Made by a program: the position numbers and the translations under genes
Assembly: GCA_963810615.1 (NCBI GenBank)
Contig: CAWEOA010000002.1
Location: forward strand, 496,001-560,000
DNA: 64,000 bases
Source of the DNA: JARRQJ01 sp963810615
GTDB taxonomy: Bacteria > Pseudomonadota > Gammaproteobacteria > DRLM01
Direction: 5' to 3'
Notes under the pieces: model-generated
What the model was told of the DNA's origin: nothing
Database searches by the model: none
The model's input: the letters and a program-made list of their open reading frames with translations, nothing else
In this document: positions 52,364 to 61,765 of the stretch, piece by piece
How the letters are laid out: every line of letters begins with the position of its first letter
Position numbering within the stretch: the first letter of the stretch is position 1

Positions 52364-52428
52364 ACTCCGCGCAAGCGGATATACTGTTTAATATCGAAGT
52401 ACGGCATTTAGAGACTGAACACCCACTC

Positions 52429-52974
52429 ATGCACCGAACAGCGCTATTAGACAAGCTGCGTGACTATCAACCCTACGATCAACACGAACGAGATATGTAT
52501 CAGACACTCGTGTGTTTCGTCGAAACCGAAAGCGAGTGTTTTGATCGCGGCTTACAGACCGGCCATGTTACAGGCTCGGCCTGGATCATCGATCACAGCC
52601 ACACCCGAGCCCTGTTGACCCATCACTTCAAACTCGATCGCTGGCTGCAACTCGGCGGCCATGCCGACGGCGACCCGGATATCCTGCGCGTCGCGCTGCG
52701 CGAGGCCCGTGAAGAATCGGGGCTAGATGGCATCCGGCCACTTTCAGAGACCATCTTCGATGTCGACGTCCATCCCATCCCGGCTCGCGGCAACGAACCG
52801 CGCCACCTTCATTACGACGTACGCTTCATGTTGGAGGCCGATGCCGATGCACCGCTGATAATCAGCAGCGAGTCCAAAGATCTGGCTTGGGTAAGTTTGA
52901 CCGAGATCAATCAAATCACCGTCGAACGTTCCATTGCCCGGATGGTGGCAAAATCATTGGAGCAGTGGGCTTAG
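52429..52974 (+). CDS. Nudix hydrolase
   Basis: 181 residues. The Nudix box 'GGHADGDPDILRVALREAREESGL' has REAREESGL but an Asp instead of the first Glu (G-x5-D), a common variant in this subfamily. The conserved 'RWLQLGGHADGD' followed by 'RHLHYDVRFML' is typical of the 'NUDIX hydrolase, LQLGGH' group, whose substrate is not known. It follows the Rieske gene and may share its transcript. Confidence 0.85.
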   Translation: MHRTALLDKLRDYQPYDQHERDMYQTLVCFVETESECFDRGLQTGHVTGSAWIIDHSHTRALLTHHFKLDRWLQLGGHADGDPDILRVALREAREESGLDGIRPLSETIFDVDVHPIPARGNEPRHLHYDVRFMLEADADAPLIISSESKDLAWVSLTEINQITVERSIARMVAKSLEQWA

Positions 52975-53131
52975 GCAGGCGGCAGGACGGTAAATCCAGG
53001 TATCGCCTGACCCGACGATAAATGACGCTCAGCCTGGCTCACAAGCATTGCAAATGCCAAATATGAATGCGAAACTTCTGAGCTTATGTCCGCCGGGAGG
53101 TCCGCCGCTGTAACCGGGAAGAGGGGAAGGC

Positions 53132-54247
53132 ATGAAAGCGATAAAAATACAATATTTAAGCATCCTGCTCTTGACCCAGCTTGCCGGCTGCCTCGGGAAC
53201 AACAGCACTACCGCAACCACCAGCAATTCGGCGCGGATCAGTTACGACGGCACCACCGCTGCGGCGACGCTTACCCAAACCAATAGCGCGACCCTGCTAG
53301 CCGATGCCTATCAAGGCGGCCAGACCGGCAGCGCCTTGGGCAGCAGCGCCGGACTGGCCGATCAAAACCCGCCGTCCCGGCACCCCAGAACGATCTTACT
53401 GTCCCAAACCTTGGATAGCGCCGTTCAACTAGCCCTCCAGAACGGCACGCTTAGCTCCGGCAACGCCGCGGCCATCACGGACGTAACCAACCAGTTGGCG
53501 GGTAATTGCGGCGGCCAGATGAGTTATACCGGGACCGTCAACGAAGAAACCCGTGAGTTTTATATCAGCCTGAGCTTCGACAACTATTGCGCCGATGCCA
53601 CCACCATCAACGGCAGCGCGACTGCTTCCGGTCAGACTGATACTAACGCCTTCAACCAGGACATGTATAACAATAAAAGCCTTGCCCCCAATCCCTACAG
53701 CGTCACGTTTGACACGCTCACCATAAGCTCCTCGGGCAGCAGCTTCTCCGCCAACGGTTATGCCCTCATTACTAAAGTGGACGAACCTGACCTGGACGAG
53801 AGTCCGGATCTAAACGCCAGCAGCGAACCCAACAACCCATACAATACCCCTGACGCCGATGACGACCCCGCCGCCGATGAGCAACCCGATTCCGGCGGCG
53901 TTACCACGGTTAAACTCAATTGTCTGTTGCGCGACAACGCCACGCAAGTCGTCTACAAAACCGAAGACTTCACCATCGCAATGACCAACGGCAGCGGTTA
54001 TGTGGACGCCAGTATCAGCGGCCGCTATTACGACCCCGCACAAGGTTTCATAGATATAAGCACCCCGACACCGTTGCGCATCAGCGGCACGGATTATTGG
54101 CCCTCTAGCGGCGTTTTCCATGCCGCGGGCAACAATGACGCCGCTTCATTCACCGCCCTGAACAACACTACCTATCAGCTGGATATCGACAGCAATAATG
54201 ACGGCACAGCGGATGTCACCACCACCGGGGCGTGGAGCGATCTGTAA
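53132..54247 (+). CDS. Secreted lipoprotein of unknown function
   Basis: 371 residues. Lipobox LTQLAGC (Cys19) after MKAIKIQYLSILLL. The mature protein is Ser/Thr/Asn-rich and acidic, with a linker of Asp/Pro/Glu (about residues 215-260, DEPDLDESPDLN then DADDDPAADEQPDS) and a C-terminal calcium-repeat-like end (DIDSNNDGTADV). The middle 'GGQMSYTGTVNEETREFYISLSFDNYC' forms beta-strands. No family recognised. A GGGGAAGG-type ribosome binding site lies upstream. The 157-base leader has no identified riboswitch. Confidence 0.7.
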   Translation: MKAIKIQYLSILLLTQLAGCLGNNSTTATTSNSARISYDGTTAAATLTQTNSATLLADAYQGGQTGSALGSSAGLADQNPPSRHPRTILLSQTLDSAVQLALQNGTLSSGNAAAITDVTNQLAGNCGGQMSYTGTVNEETREFYISLSFDNYCADATTINGSATASGQTDTNAFNQDMYNNKSLAPNPYSVTFDTLTISSSGSSFSANGYALITKVDEPDLDESPDLNASSEPNNPYNTPDADDDPAADEQPDSGGVTTVKLNCLLRDNATQVVYKTEDFTIAMTNGSGYVDASISGRYYDPAQGFIDISTPTPLRISGTDYWPSSGVFHAAGNNDAASFTALNNTTYQLDIDSNNDGTADVTTTGAWSDL

Positions 54248-54282
54248 GTCGGGAAGCTCGACGGCGATAAAATCGGTCGGAT

Positions 54283-55041
54283 CTATTTGCCGCCGCCGAG
54301 GGTGGCCATGGTAGTCTCGATCCACTCCTCCACCTGAGCATTGATCTCCTGTGCGCTGCGATTGCGCGTATCGATGCTCGGCCCGATGACGATACGAATC
54401 GTCCCCGGATGTTTGATAAAACCCCGGCGCGGCCAGAACTCGCCGGCGTTGTGCGCCACCGGCACCACTGGGCAAGCATTGCGTACCGCCAACATCGCGC
54501 CGCCCGGAGCATAACGGCCCTTTTCCCCCGGGGCAACGCGCGTACCCTCGGGAAAGATCACTATCCACCGTCCGTGGGCCAGGCGTTTGCTGCCAATGGC
54601 CATTACCTGCTGCAAGGCCTTGCGTCCCGCCTTACGATCGATAGCGATGGGCTCCAACATCGCCAGCCCCCAGCCGAAAAACGGGATCCAGAGCAATTCG
54701 CGCTTGAGCAGCCACACATGCGGAGGAAAGATGCGCTGAAATACCATGGTCTCAAAAGCGGACTGATGCTTGGACATAATGATGGCGGGGCCCGCGGGGA
54801 TATTCTCCTCCCCCTCCACCGTATAACGCACCTTGCACGTCACCGCCAGCCACCACAAATTAAAACTGGTCCATTGGGTGATCACGGCATAACGCCAGCG
54901 ATAGGGAAAAGGAAAGCTCAACAAGCCCAGCATTGCAAAGAGCACCGTGGTCGGCACCATGCCCACCATAAACAAAGTGGAACGCCACCATGACCCTGGC
55001 CCTGGCCCTGCACTTGGCGAAGACTGCACGACCTCAGCCAT
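54283..55041 (-). CDS. plsC: 1-acyl-sn-glycerol-3-phosphate acyltransferase, PlsC-like
   Basis: 252 residues from MAEVVQSSP at 55041. Two N-terminal membrane segments (about 22-42 and 50-68). The acyltransferase motifs are SKHQSAFET, where the H-x4-D motif reads H-x4-E, and 'IVIFPEGTRVAPG' (FPEGTR). It makes phosphatidic acid from lysophosphatidic acid. It lies downstream of glyQ-glyS and the gmhB remnant; in relatives a full gmhB sits between glyS and plsC. Its start region is in the same transcript. Confidence 0.9.
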   Translation of the reverse strand: MAEVVQSSPSAGPGPGSWWRSTLFMVGMVPTTVLFAMLGLLSFPFPYRWRYAVITQWTSFNLWWLAVTCKVRYTVEGEENIPAGPAIIMSKHQSAFETMVFQRIFPPHVWLLKRELLWIPFFGWGLAMLEPIAIDRKAGRKALQQVMAIGSKRLAHGRWIVIFPEGTRVAPGEKGRYAPGGAMLAVRNACPVVPVAHNAGEFWPRRGFIKHPGTIRIVIGPSIDTRNRSAQEINAQVEEWIETTMATLGGGK

Positions 55042-55043
55042 AA

Positions 55044-55244
55044 TCACACGCGCCCCGGGTTCGGCGCGGGATACCGCAACAAACCGGAGCGCGGCCTGCG
55101 ACAGGCAAAGCCGTCGCAGGGACCATGGGGACTATAGAAGATCTCTTTGATTTCACCACCGGCGGCTGCCACCGCACCGCGCAGCTTGTCATGTACGCGC
55201 TGCGAGACGCCGATCAACTTCATGTCCAATCCGGATAAGGCCAT
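55044..55244 (-). pseudogene. gmhB: gmhB remnant (D-glycero-beta-D-manno-heptose 1,7-bisphosphate 7-phosphatase)
   Basis: A 66-residue frame whose middle matches the central part of GmhB: 'QRVHDKLRGAVAAAGGEIKEIFYSPHGP' (VHDKLRGA, then EIKEIFYSPHGP) and DGFACRRPRSGLL, where the enzyme has CDCRKP.PGLL. Only about a third of the roughly 180-residue protein remains. The DxDGT nucleophile region and C-terminal DK...D motif are gone, and only 207 bases separate glyS from plsC, so they are deleted rather than frame-shifted. One zinc-site Cys is replaced (FYSPHGP for FYCPH.P). A working copy must lie elsewhere if heptose is made. Confidence 0.75.
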
Positions 55245-55255
55245 GAGGCAATCCG

Positions 55256-57328
55256 CTATTGCAGGCGGGAGAAATCCGCCGCACGCAGAAACAAGCCGTT
55301 GAGCCGCGCCAATAAGGCCAAACGGTTGCGGCGCAATTTTTCGTCGTCGGTCATAACCATTACCTTGTCGAAGAACTCATCGACCGCTGCACGCAAACCG
55401 GCCAGCGCCTGCAAGGCCGGGGTATATTCACCGGCGTCGAACAGCGGCGTCACCTGTTCGCTCAAAGTTGAAAGTTGCTCGTAGAGCGCGCGCTCCACCG
55501 GCTCTACCAACTGCTCCGCCGCCACCTGCGCGGGGATGCTCTCCTCGTTCTGCTTGAGGATATTGCGGATGCGCTTATTGGCGGCTGCCAGACTCTCCGC
55601 CTCGGGCATGGCACGAAACGCCGCCACCGCGCGTATGCGCAATTCGAAATCAAAGGGCCGCGTCGGGCGTTGCGTCAACACCGCGTCGAACACATCGGGG
55701 CGCGTGCCCGATTCGATGTAATAGGCACGCAACCGCTCCATCATAAAATCGAACACCTGCCCCGCCACCTTGCTTGCGCCCAGATTGGCCGGATAGCCTT
55801 GAGCGGCGTGCTGGAGCAGCTCTTCCAAGTCCAATGACAAGCCGCACTCGATCATGGTACGCAACACCCCCAGGGCCGCGCGGCGCAGCGCGTAGGGATC
55901 TTTGTCGCCGCTGGGAATCTGACCGATGGCGAAGGTCCCTACCAGGGTGTCCAATTTATCGGCGATGGCCACGGCCCGCCCGCTGGTGGTGACCGGTAGA
56001 CGATCGCCGGCGAAGCGCGGCCAATACTGCTCATCCAGGGCCTCCGCCACTTCGTCGGGCAAGCCCTCGGCTGCGGCGTAATAACGCCCCATGATGCCTT
56101 GCAGCTCCGGGAATTCACCCACCATATGGGTCAGCAGATCGCTCTTGGCCAGGCCGGCCGCCTGCACGGCAAAATCGCGATTGCCCTTGAGACGCGTCGC
56201 TATCTCACCGGCCAACAGCGCCAGGCGCTCCGTCTTGTCATATAGAGTGCCGAGCTTGGCCTGGAACAGCACCTTCTTCAGATCTTCGCGGTGTTGCGCC
56301 AAAGTATGGCGACGATCCTGTTCCCAGAAAAACGCCGCATCGGAGAAACGCGGCCGGATCACCCGTTCGTTGCCGGCGCGTACCTGCGCCGGATCGCGAC
56401 TGTCAATATTGCACACCGTAATAAAATGCGGCAGCAATTTGCCCTTGGCGTCCACCGCGTGAAAATACTTTTGATTGCCCTGCATGGTGGAGATCAGCGG
56501 CTCCGGGGGCAACGCCAAAAAGCGCGTCTCGAAATTGCCCAGCAGGGCCACCGGCCATTCCACCAGAGCGGTGACCTCATCCAACAAGGCTTCATCGATC
56601 ACCGCCGTGCCGCCCACCGACTTGGCCGCTTCCTGCACCTGGCCGCGAATCGCATCCTTACGCATTTCATAATCGGGCAGCACATGCCCTTCCGTCTCCA
56701 GCAAGGGCGCGTATGCGCGCGGCTCGGAAATACTGATGGTCTCGGGATGATGATAACGATGGCCGCGGCTCTCCCGTCCGGCGCGCACGCCATAGAGTTC
56801 CGCATCGACCACCTCGTCACCGAACAACATCACCAGCCAATGCACCGGCCGTACAAATTCCACCCGCAAACTCCCCCAGCGCATACGCTTGGGTGTCGGT
56901 AACGCCGCCAATGCCTGCTCCACGATCCCGGTCAGCAATTCGCGGGTGGCAAGACCGCGCTGCACGCTGCGATACACCAGCCACGCACCCTGATCGTTCT
57001 CCATCCGCTCCAATTGATCGACGGCGACGCCGCAGGAACGGGCGAAGCCCTGCGCCGCCTTGGTGGGCACGCCTTCCTCGTCGAAGGCGGCGACGACGGC
57101 CGGACCGCGGCGTTCCATATTACGATCCGGTTGTGCCGTCGCCAGGTCATGCACCAGTACCGCCATGCGCCGCGGGCTGGCATAAGAATGTATTTCACCA
57201 TGGGGCAATTCACCCTTGGCGATCCCACTGCGTACGCCCTCCGCAAAGGCCGCGGCGAGACGCCGTAGCGCCTTGGGCGGCAACTCCTCCGTACCCAGTT
57301 CCACCAGGAAATCGCGCTTATCCGCCAT
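55256..57328 (-). CDS. glyS: Glycine--tRNA ligase beta subunit
   Basis: 690 residues, normal size. It starts [22 protein letters not shown], the family N-terminus, and contains '[12 protein letters not shown]', '[13 protein letters not shown]', '[28 protein letters not shown]', and the HD-domain region '[28 protein letters not shown]'. The C-terminal DALR domain is present. It overlaps the end of glyQ by 11 bases, as usual for the alpha2-beta2 enzyme. The ATG at 57328 was chosen over an upstream in-frame start that lies within glyQ. Confidence 0.97.
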   Translation of the reverse strand: MADKRDFLVELGTEELPPKALRRLAAAFAEGVRSGIAKGELPHGEIHSYASPRRMAVLVHDLATAQPDRNMERRGPAVVAAFDEEGVPTKAAQGFARSCGVAVDQLERMENDQGAWLVYRSVQRGLATRELLTGIVEQALAALPTPKRMRWGSLRVEFVRPVHWLVMLFGDEVVDAELYGVRAGRESRGHRYHHPETISISEPRAYAPLLETEGHVLPDYEMRKDAIRGQVQEAAKSVGGTAVIDEALLDEVTALVEWPVALLGNFETRFLALPPEPLISTMQGNQKYFHAVDAKGKLLPHFITVCNIDSRDPAQVRAGNERVIRPRFSDAAFFWEQDRRHTLAQHREDLKKVLFQAKLGTLYDKTERLALLAGEIATRLKGNRDFAVQAAGLAKSDLLTHMVGEFPELQGIMGRYYAAAEGLPDEVAEALDEQYWPRFAGDRLPVTTSGRAVAIADKLDTLVGTFAIGQIPSGDKDPYALRRAALGVLRTMIECGLSLDLEELLQHAAQGYPANLGASKVAGQVFDFMMERLRAYYIESGTRPDVFDAVLTQRPTRPFDFELRIRAVAAFRAMPEAESLAAANKRIRNILKQNEESIPAQVAAEQLVEPVERALYEQLSTLSEQVTPLFDAGEYTPALQALAGLRAAVDEFFDKVMVMTDDEKLRRNRLALLARLNGLFLRAADFSRLQ

Positions 57329-58280
57329 GACGCGACCCCCTCGCTGCGCTGTCCTCAGCCTGCTGCACCATGGGGAAACCCAATGCCTCGCGCCGCGCAT
57401 AATAGGCCGCGGCCACGGCGCGGGCCAGGGTCCGCACTCTTAAAATATAACGCTGGCGTTCGGTCACGGAAATGGCGCGGCGAGCATCCAATAAGTTAAA
57501 GGTATGCGAGGCCTTGAGCACCATCTCATAGGCCGGCAAGGGCAGGCCCGCCTCGATCAACTTACTGCTCTCCTGTTCGCAGGTGTCGAACCACTTGAAG
57601 AGCGCCTCGGTATTGGCATGCTCGAAATTATACGTGGACATCTCCACCTCGTTCTGATGAAAGACATCGCCATAGGTCACGCGGCCGAACGGGCCGTCGG
57701 TCCACACCAGATCGAAGACGCTCTCCACCCCTTGCAGATACATGGCGATACGTTCCAGGCCATAGGTGATCTCACCCGTTACCGGCCAGCAATCCAGGCC
57801 GCCCACCTGTTGGAAATAGGTAAACTGCGTCACCTCCATGCCGTTCAACCATACCTCCCAACCCAGCCCCCAGGCACCGAGGGTGGGCGACTCCCAATTG
57901 TCTTCCACGAAGCGCACATCATGGACCAGGGTATCTATCCCCAGCATGCGCAGTGAGCCCAGATAGAGTTCCTGGATATTCAGCGGCGAAGGCTTGAGCA
58001 CCACCTGAAACTGATAATAGTGCTGTAAGCGATTGGGATTATCGCCGTAACGACCGTCGGTGGGACGCCGCGAGGGCTGAACATAGGCGGCACTCCACGG
58101 CTCAGGGCCGATGGAACGCAGAAAGGTGGCGGGGTGGAAGGTGCCGGCACCCACCTCCAAATCCAGGGGCTGCAGGATCACGCAGCCTTGCGCCGCCCAA
58201 TAATCCTGCAGGGCCAGGATCAAGCCCTGGAAGGTGGAACCATCGCGTCGCCCGGAAGGCGCGGCTGCGGCATTCGACAT
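57318..58280 (-). CDS. glyQ: Glycine--tRNA ligase alpha subunit
   Basis: 320 residues from MSNAAAAPS at 58280; a further ATG at 58316 would add 12 atypical residues. Class II synthetase alpha chain with '[47 protein letters not shown]' ([10 protein letters not shown], then GAGTFHPAT), '[31 protein letters not shown]', and '[21 protein letters not shown]'. The length is slightly above average because of the Ser/Gly-rich N-terminus and basic C-terminal tail. Confidence 0.97.
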   Translation of the reverse strand: MSNAAAAPSGRRDGSTFQGLILALQDYWAAQGCVILQPLDLEVGAGTFHPATFLRSIGPEPWSAAYVQPSRRPTDGRYGDNPNRLQHYYQFQVVLKPSPLNIQELYLGSLRMLGIDTLVHDVRFVEDNWESPTLGAWGLGWEVWLNGMEVTQFTYFQQVGGLDCWPVTGEITYGLERIAMYLQGVESVFDLVWTDGPFGRVTYGDVFHQNEVEMSTYNFEHANTEALFKWFDTCEQESSKLIEAGLPLPAYEMVLKASHTFNLLDARRAISVTERQRYILRVRTLARAVAAAYYARREALGFPMVQQAEDSAARGSRHGG

Positions 58281-58376
58281 GTCGGTGGCCTTTTCTAAGT
58301 GCATAGTTTCGATCAAAGCTGGGAATTATAGCGCGTGCAGCAAGGATTTATGTAGCCGCAAACCATTCGGTCAACC

Positions 58377-59378
58377 TCAGAAGTGGTAGATCGCCGCCAC
58401 GCCTGTCGACAGGGACTGCCAATTGACCTCATTCAGACGCGTCGCAGTGGGCTGCAATACCTTGGTGGTGGCATTGATTGTATAGAGGGTGTCGACGCCT
58501 GCACCCGTTCGCCATTTTTGCGCTTCCATGACGGCGACGATATCCCAATGCTCGGCCATGGCGCGGCGGAACGCCATAGACACAATAAAACCATAACCCT
58601 GGGCCCAGTGCTTAAAGCTCACTGGATGCGCCATATCATCGCGAAGATTCCAGTTGGCCTCGGCATAATAATCGGCCCGATGATATTCGGCATTGATGAT
58701 CACCGAGTTTCGCGCATCGGCCTCAAGGCGCAGATTCAATCCCAGCCACGGCCCCGACCACTCGGCATTGTAGTTGCTCTCAAGATTGGCGATGGGACCG
58801 GTGGAGGGAATGGTCTGGCGGCCGTCGCTGATCGTCAAATACTGGAGATGGCGTGAATAACCCAACATAGGCGTGACATGGACATAACGTCCCACCGCTG
58901 TTGCAAACCTTTGCCAATGGTAACCGACAGCAATACTGCCTTCCCCGATTTCCCCTCCCCCTTTGCTGTTGGAACGAAGATATTCCTGGGTACGATTATC
59001 GCCGTTGTAATCGGAATCCTGGTTTTTACCATTCAGCACCGCGCCGTAAACGGCGCGCCCCTGCAACACGAAACGATCATTGGCGGTGACTTGCAGCACG
59101 GCGCTGGCTTGAGCGATGCTCAAATCGGACCAGGTGAGTTCCGACAGAATATTGGGCGTAGTACCCGCAAAGCTGCCGGCGATATTCCAATCCAGCCGGG
59201 CGCTGCGATAATCGGTTCCCAAGGAATAATCATAGTGCAACGCTGCTTGCGCCGAGGTGCAAGTGGAATACCACAACATTAATAACGATGCCGCAACAAT
59301 CAAGCCGCAATATGGCACCGTCCACCCGCATCTCTTCCCTTGCCTAGCCTGCATATCCCTACTCCCGGTATTTTTCAC
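58377..59378 (-). CDS. Omptin-like outer membrane beta-barrel protein
   Basis: 333 residues with a signal peptide (core GLIVAASLLMLWY, cleavage near AQA); an ATG at 59354 is an equal start candidate. The rest alternates as ten or so beta-strands and ends in Phe (AAIYHF). 'LSELTWSDLSIAQASAVLQV' and 'QGRAVYGAVLNGKNQDSDYNGDNR' recall omptin-fold proteins (strand then G..G...DSDY.). Whether the Asp/His catalytic pairs of proteases such as OmpT are preserved could not be settled by eye. Members without them act as adhesins or unknown porins. The gene is monocistronic. Confidence 0.6.
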   Translation of the reverse strand: MKNTGSRDMQARQGKRCGWTVPYCGLIVAASLLMLWYSTCTSAQAALHYDYSLGTDYRSARLDWNIAGSFAGTTPNILSELTWSDLSIAQASAVLQVTANDRFVLQGRAVYGAVLNGKNQDSDYNGDNRTQEYLRSNSKGGGEIGEGSIAVGYHWQRFATAVGRYVHVTPMLGYSRHLQYLTISDGRQTIPSTGPIANLESNYNAEWSGPWLGLNLRLEADARNSVIINAEYHRADYYAEANWNLRDDMAHPVSFKHWAQGYGFIVSMAFRRAMAEHWDIVAVMEAQKWRTGAGVDTLYTINATTKVLQPTATRLNEVNWQSLSTGVAAIYHF

Positions 59379-59594
59379 GCCTGGCCGAGCCTGCGTCGTA
59401 TGCCTTTACTACACATCCTTAAGGTAAGCCCGAGAATTAGAATTAATTTCGCCGTTGATTGTCTCCTCTAGTAACGGCCTGCACAAGCCCGGCCCGATAG
59501 CCGTTGCAGACGCCGATGCGGGGTGCTGGACAATCTCTGACAGCGGCAGCTTTAATCATCGTTACAACGGCCGATACCTACACTAGGAGGGACC

Positions 59595-60173
59595 ATGGCC
59601 GAACTGGTTATCCATACAAGCGCCACCGCGGAATGGCTGTCATTGGTTAATGAAGCCGAATCGGCGGCTGAGCTTCATCTCGATGAAGAGATCCAAAGCT
59701 ATCTCGTGTTTCTCTTGATGCGCTTTACCGAGAGACCGGAGCTGGCGGCCAGCGTGCTTGCGGTGGAATACCTGCAAAGCATGCAATCATCGGGACGCAT
59801 CGGTCACGATCAATTGCGCAGTGTCGGCGACAAGTGCCTGCTCTATTCCGGCCTGTTCCCGGAACGGGCCGAGCGACGCCGGGTCAAGATCAGTTACTTC
59901 GTCGATCTGGGGCGCAGCGCTTATCACCAACTCTCCGATCGCATAGAACACAGCGCCGCCATGTTTCTCCATCTTGCCGACGCCTTCGTCTCCTTGATGG
60001 ACATTCTGCAGACCATGCGGACGCTGGGGAATCCCGCCAAGCAACTCAGCCCTTTTCACGCCTTTGAATTATGGCGCGATACCGGCAGCCAGGTCGCTTT
60101 GCGCACCCTGCGCAAAAGCACCCGGGCCGAACCGCTGCTCATCCCCACTCCCGACGAGAATCAGCAGCACTGA
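59595..60173 (+). CDS. Conserved hypothetical protein
   Basis: 192 residues, all-helical and soluble. It begins MAELVIHTSATAEWLSLV with an AGGAGG ribosome binding site 6 bases upstream. Conserved-looking pieces include 'EEIQSYLVFLLMRFTERPELAASVLAVEYLQSM' and 'VGDKCLLYSGLFPERAERRRVKISYFVDLGRSAYHQL'. I recognise this only as a gammaproteobacterial hypothetical family. The PP-loop thiolase gene begins 88 bases after its stop. Confidence 0.72.
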   Translation: MAELVIHTSATAEWLSLVNEAESAAELHLDEEIQSYLVFLLMRFTERPELAASVLAVEYLQSMQSSGRIGHDQLRSVGDKCLLYSGLFPERAERRRVKISYFVDLGRSAYHQLSDRIEHSAAMFLHLADAFVSLMDILQTMRTLGNPAKQLSPFHAFELWRDTGSQVALRTLRKSTRAEPLLIPTPDENQQH

Positions 60174-60260
60174 GCATCCGCCTTCGGGCATTTCGCCACC
60201 GGTCCGGTTTTGCTATGCTTCTACCCCCCCTACCGGGCCTGCCCCGCGATACTGGAAAAT

Positions 60261-61304
60261 ATGACTACACAACGCAAAGCCGTGGCTTTAATCTCCGGCG
60301 GCCTCGACTCCATGCTGGCCGCCAAGGCCGTCCTGGAACAGGGCATCCACGTGGAGGGCATCAACTTCTTCACAGGTTTTTGCGTCGAGGGCCATACCCA
60401 CGCCATCCGCCACAAGGACCGCACCAAACCCAAGCGCAATAACGCCCTGTGGGTCGCCGAGCAACTGGGCATCAAACTGCACATCATCGACGTTGTCGAG
60501 GAATACAAAGACGTCGTCATCAATCCCAAACACGGCTACGGCGCTAACCTCAACCCCTGCCTGGATTGCAAAGGTTTTATGGTCCGCCAGGCCCACCAAT
60601 GGCTGCAGGAAAATAACTTCGATTTCATCATCACCGGCGAAGTGATCGGCCAGCGCCCCATGTCGCAACGTCGGGCAACCATGCCGGTGGTGGCGCGCGA
60701 ATCAGGGGCCGGCGACCGTTTGTTGCGACCCTTATGCGCCAAGCTGCTCCCCCCCACTCTGCCGGAGCGTGAAGGCTGGGTCGATCGCGAACGACTCATG
60801 GATTTCAACGGCCGCTCCCGCAAACCGCAAATGGCCCTGGCCGCCCGCTTCGGTATCTCCGAATATGCCCAGCCGGCGGGGGGCTGCTGCTTCCTCACCG
60901 ACCCCAACTACACGCAAAAGCTGGAAGACCTGTGGCGAACACGGGGCGATAAGCGCTATGAACTGGACGACATCATGCTGCTCAAGATCGGCCGCCACCT
61001 GCGCCCGCGCCCTAATTTCAAATTAATCGTGGGCCGGGAAGAGGGCGAAAACAATTTTCTCGAGGGCTATAGACACCGCTTCACCCATTTTCGTCCGCTG
61101 AGCCACAAGGGGCCATTGGTCTTGCTCGACGGCACGGCCGACGCGGACGATCTGCGCCTGGCGGCGCAATTGGCCGCCCGCTTCAGCCAGGGGCGTGATG
61201 CGCCGGAAGTAAACATCGGCATTACGCGGAATGACGGACACAGCTACGAACTCAGCGTCCCGCCCCTCAGCCACGAGGAAATTCCGCAAGAGTGGTATCT
61301 ATGA
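60261..61304 (+). CDS. PP-loop ATPase, ThiI/MnmA-like tRNA sulfurtransferase
   Basis: 347 residues from MTTQRKAVALISGGLDSML at 60261. The PP-loop SGGLDS is at residues 12-17, and a CxxC (CLDC) occurs near residue 100. A second Cys pair (GCC) lies about residue 212. It lacks the THUMP domain of ThiI and the tRNA-binding C-terminus of MnmA, but has its own C-terminal domain (about 230-347). The stop codon overlaps tusA (ATGA), so sulfur is probably delivered by the TusA-like partner. The likely target is a tRNA thiouridine, but the position is unknown. Confidence 0.78.
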   Translation: MTTQRKAVALISGGLDSMLAAKAVLEQGIHVEGINFFTGFCVEGHTHAIRHKDRTKPKRNNALWVAEQLGIKLHIIDVVEEYKDVVINPKHGYGANLNPCLDCKGFMVRQAHQWLQENNFDFIITGEVIGQRPMSQRRATMPVVARESGAGDRLLRPLCAKLLPPTLPEREGWVDRERLMDFNGRSRKPQMALAARFGISEYAQPAGGCCFLTDPNYTQKLEDLWRTRGDKRYELDDIMLLKIGRHLRPRPNFKLIVGREEGENNFLEGYRHRFTHFRPLSHKGPLVLLDGTADADDLRLAAQLAARFSQGRDAPEVNIGITRNDGHSYELSVPPLSHEEIPQEWYL

Positions 61305-61546
61305 GCGAGCTTACCCTGGACGCCCGCAACCTGCTGTGCCCCATGCCGGTCATTCGTTTGCAAAACACCGCCAAGACCCTTGCGGACGGAGACATCATCA
61401 AGGTAATCTGCACCGACCCGGGGGCCTTGAACGATATCCCCGCATGGTGTCGTATCAACGGACATAGCGTGCTTGAAACCCAGAAAGACGATAAGGAACT
61501 AATAATCACGATCAGAGTATCGAAGCCAGAGGCGCGCGACCGCTAG
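61301..61546 (+). CDS. tusA: TusA-family sulfurtransferase
   Basis: 81 residues from the ATG at 61301. The persulfide-carrying motif CPMP (LLCPMPVIRLQ) and the SirA/TusA fold 'GDIIKVICTDPGALNDIPAWCRINGHSVLE' are intact. TusA proteins carry sulfur from a cysteine desulfurase to thiolation enzymes or, in sulfur oxidisers, to the Hdr pathway. Here the start overlaps the PP-loop thiolase gene's stop by 4 bases, strong evidence for a dedicated pair. No tusBCDE, dsr or hdr genes are nearby. Confidence 0.9.
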   Translation: MSELTLDARNLLCPMPVIRLQNTAKTLADGDIIKVICTDPGALNDIPAWCRINGHSVLETQKDDKELIITIRVSKPEARDR

Positions 61547-61548
61547 TC

Positions 61549-61563
61549 GCACACTTATGGTGC
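61549..61563 (+). promoter_or_regulatory. NtrC-type box upstream of glnA (distal)
   Basis: GCAC-N7-GTGC (GCACACTTATGGTGC), matching the core of the NtrC site, centred about 129 bases before the predicted glnA start. Confidence 0.7.
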
Positions 61564-61577
61564 AATAAAGAAATAGC

Positions 61578-61592
61578 GCACCAGTCAAGTGC
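61578..61592 (+). promoter_or_regulatory. NtrC-type box upstream of glnA (proximal)
   Basis: GCAC-N7-GTGC (GCACCAGTCAAGTGC), centred about 100 bases before the start and 29 bases from the distal box, near three helical turns. Confidence 0.7.
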
Positions 61593-61657
61593 ATTCCTGG
61601 CCATCCTCTTCCTTCAATCCTCTTCTTGAAATTATTCCATATCAAACACTTTCTTGC

Positions 61658-61674
61658 GTGGCATGCTAAATGCT
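61658..61674 (+). promoter_or_regulatory. Sigma-54 promoter of glnA
   Basis: GTGGCATGCTAAATGCT: GG at 61660-61661 and GC at 61672-61673 with 12-base spacing; predicted start near 61685, leader about 80 bases. With the two upstream boxes it gives the standard nitrogen-regulated architecture. Confidence 0.8.
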
Positions 61675-61765
61675 TATAGTAGGCACTAAGGTTATGGCGC
61701 TGCATGCTAGTGATGCAGCTATCTCTATATTTTAGGAAAAATCGCACCTGTTTGGAGGAGTTCCC

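Noticed and set aside
52975..53131. Leader of the secreted lipoprotein gene as a GEMM (c-di-GMP-I) or other riboswitch
   Set aside because: It has GC-rich hairpins and a 'GTAACCGGG' end, but the conserved GCAAA.CC and ACGCAAAGCC elements are missing.
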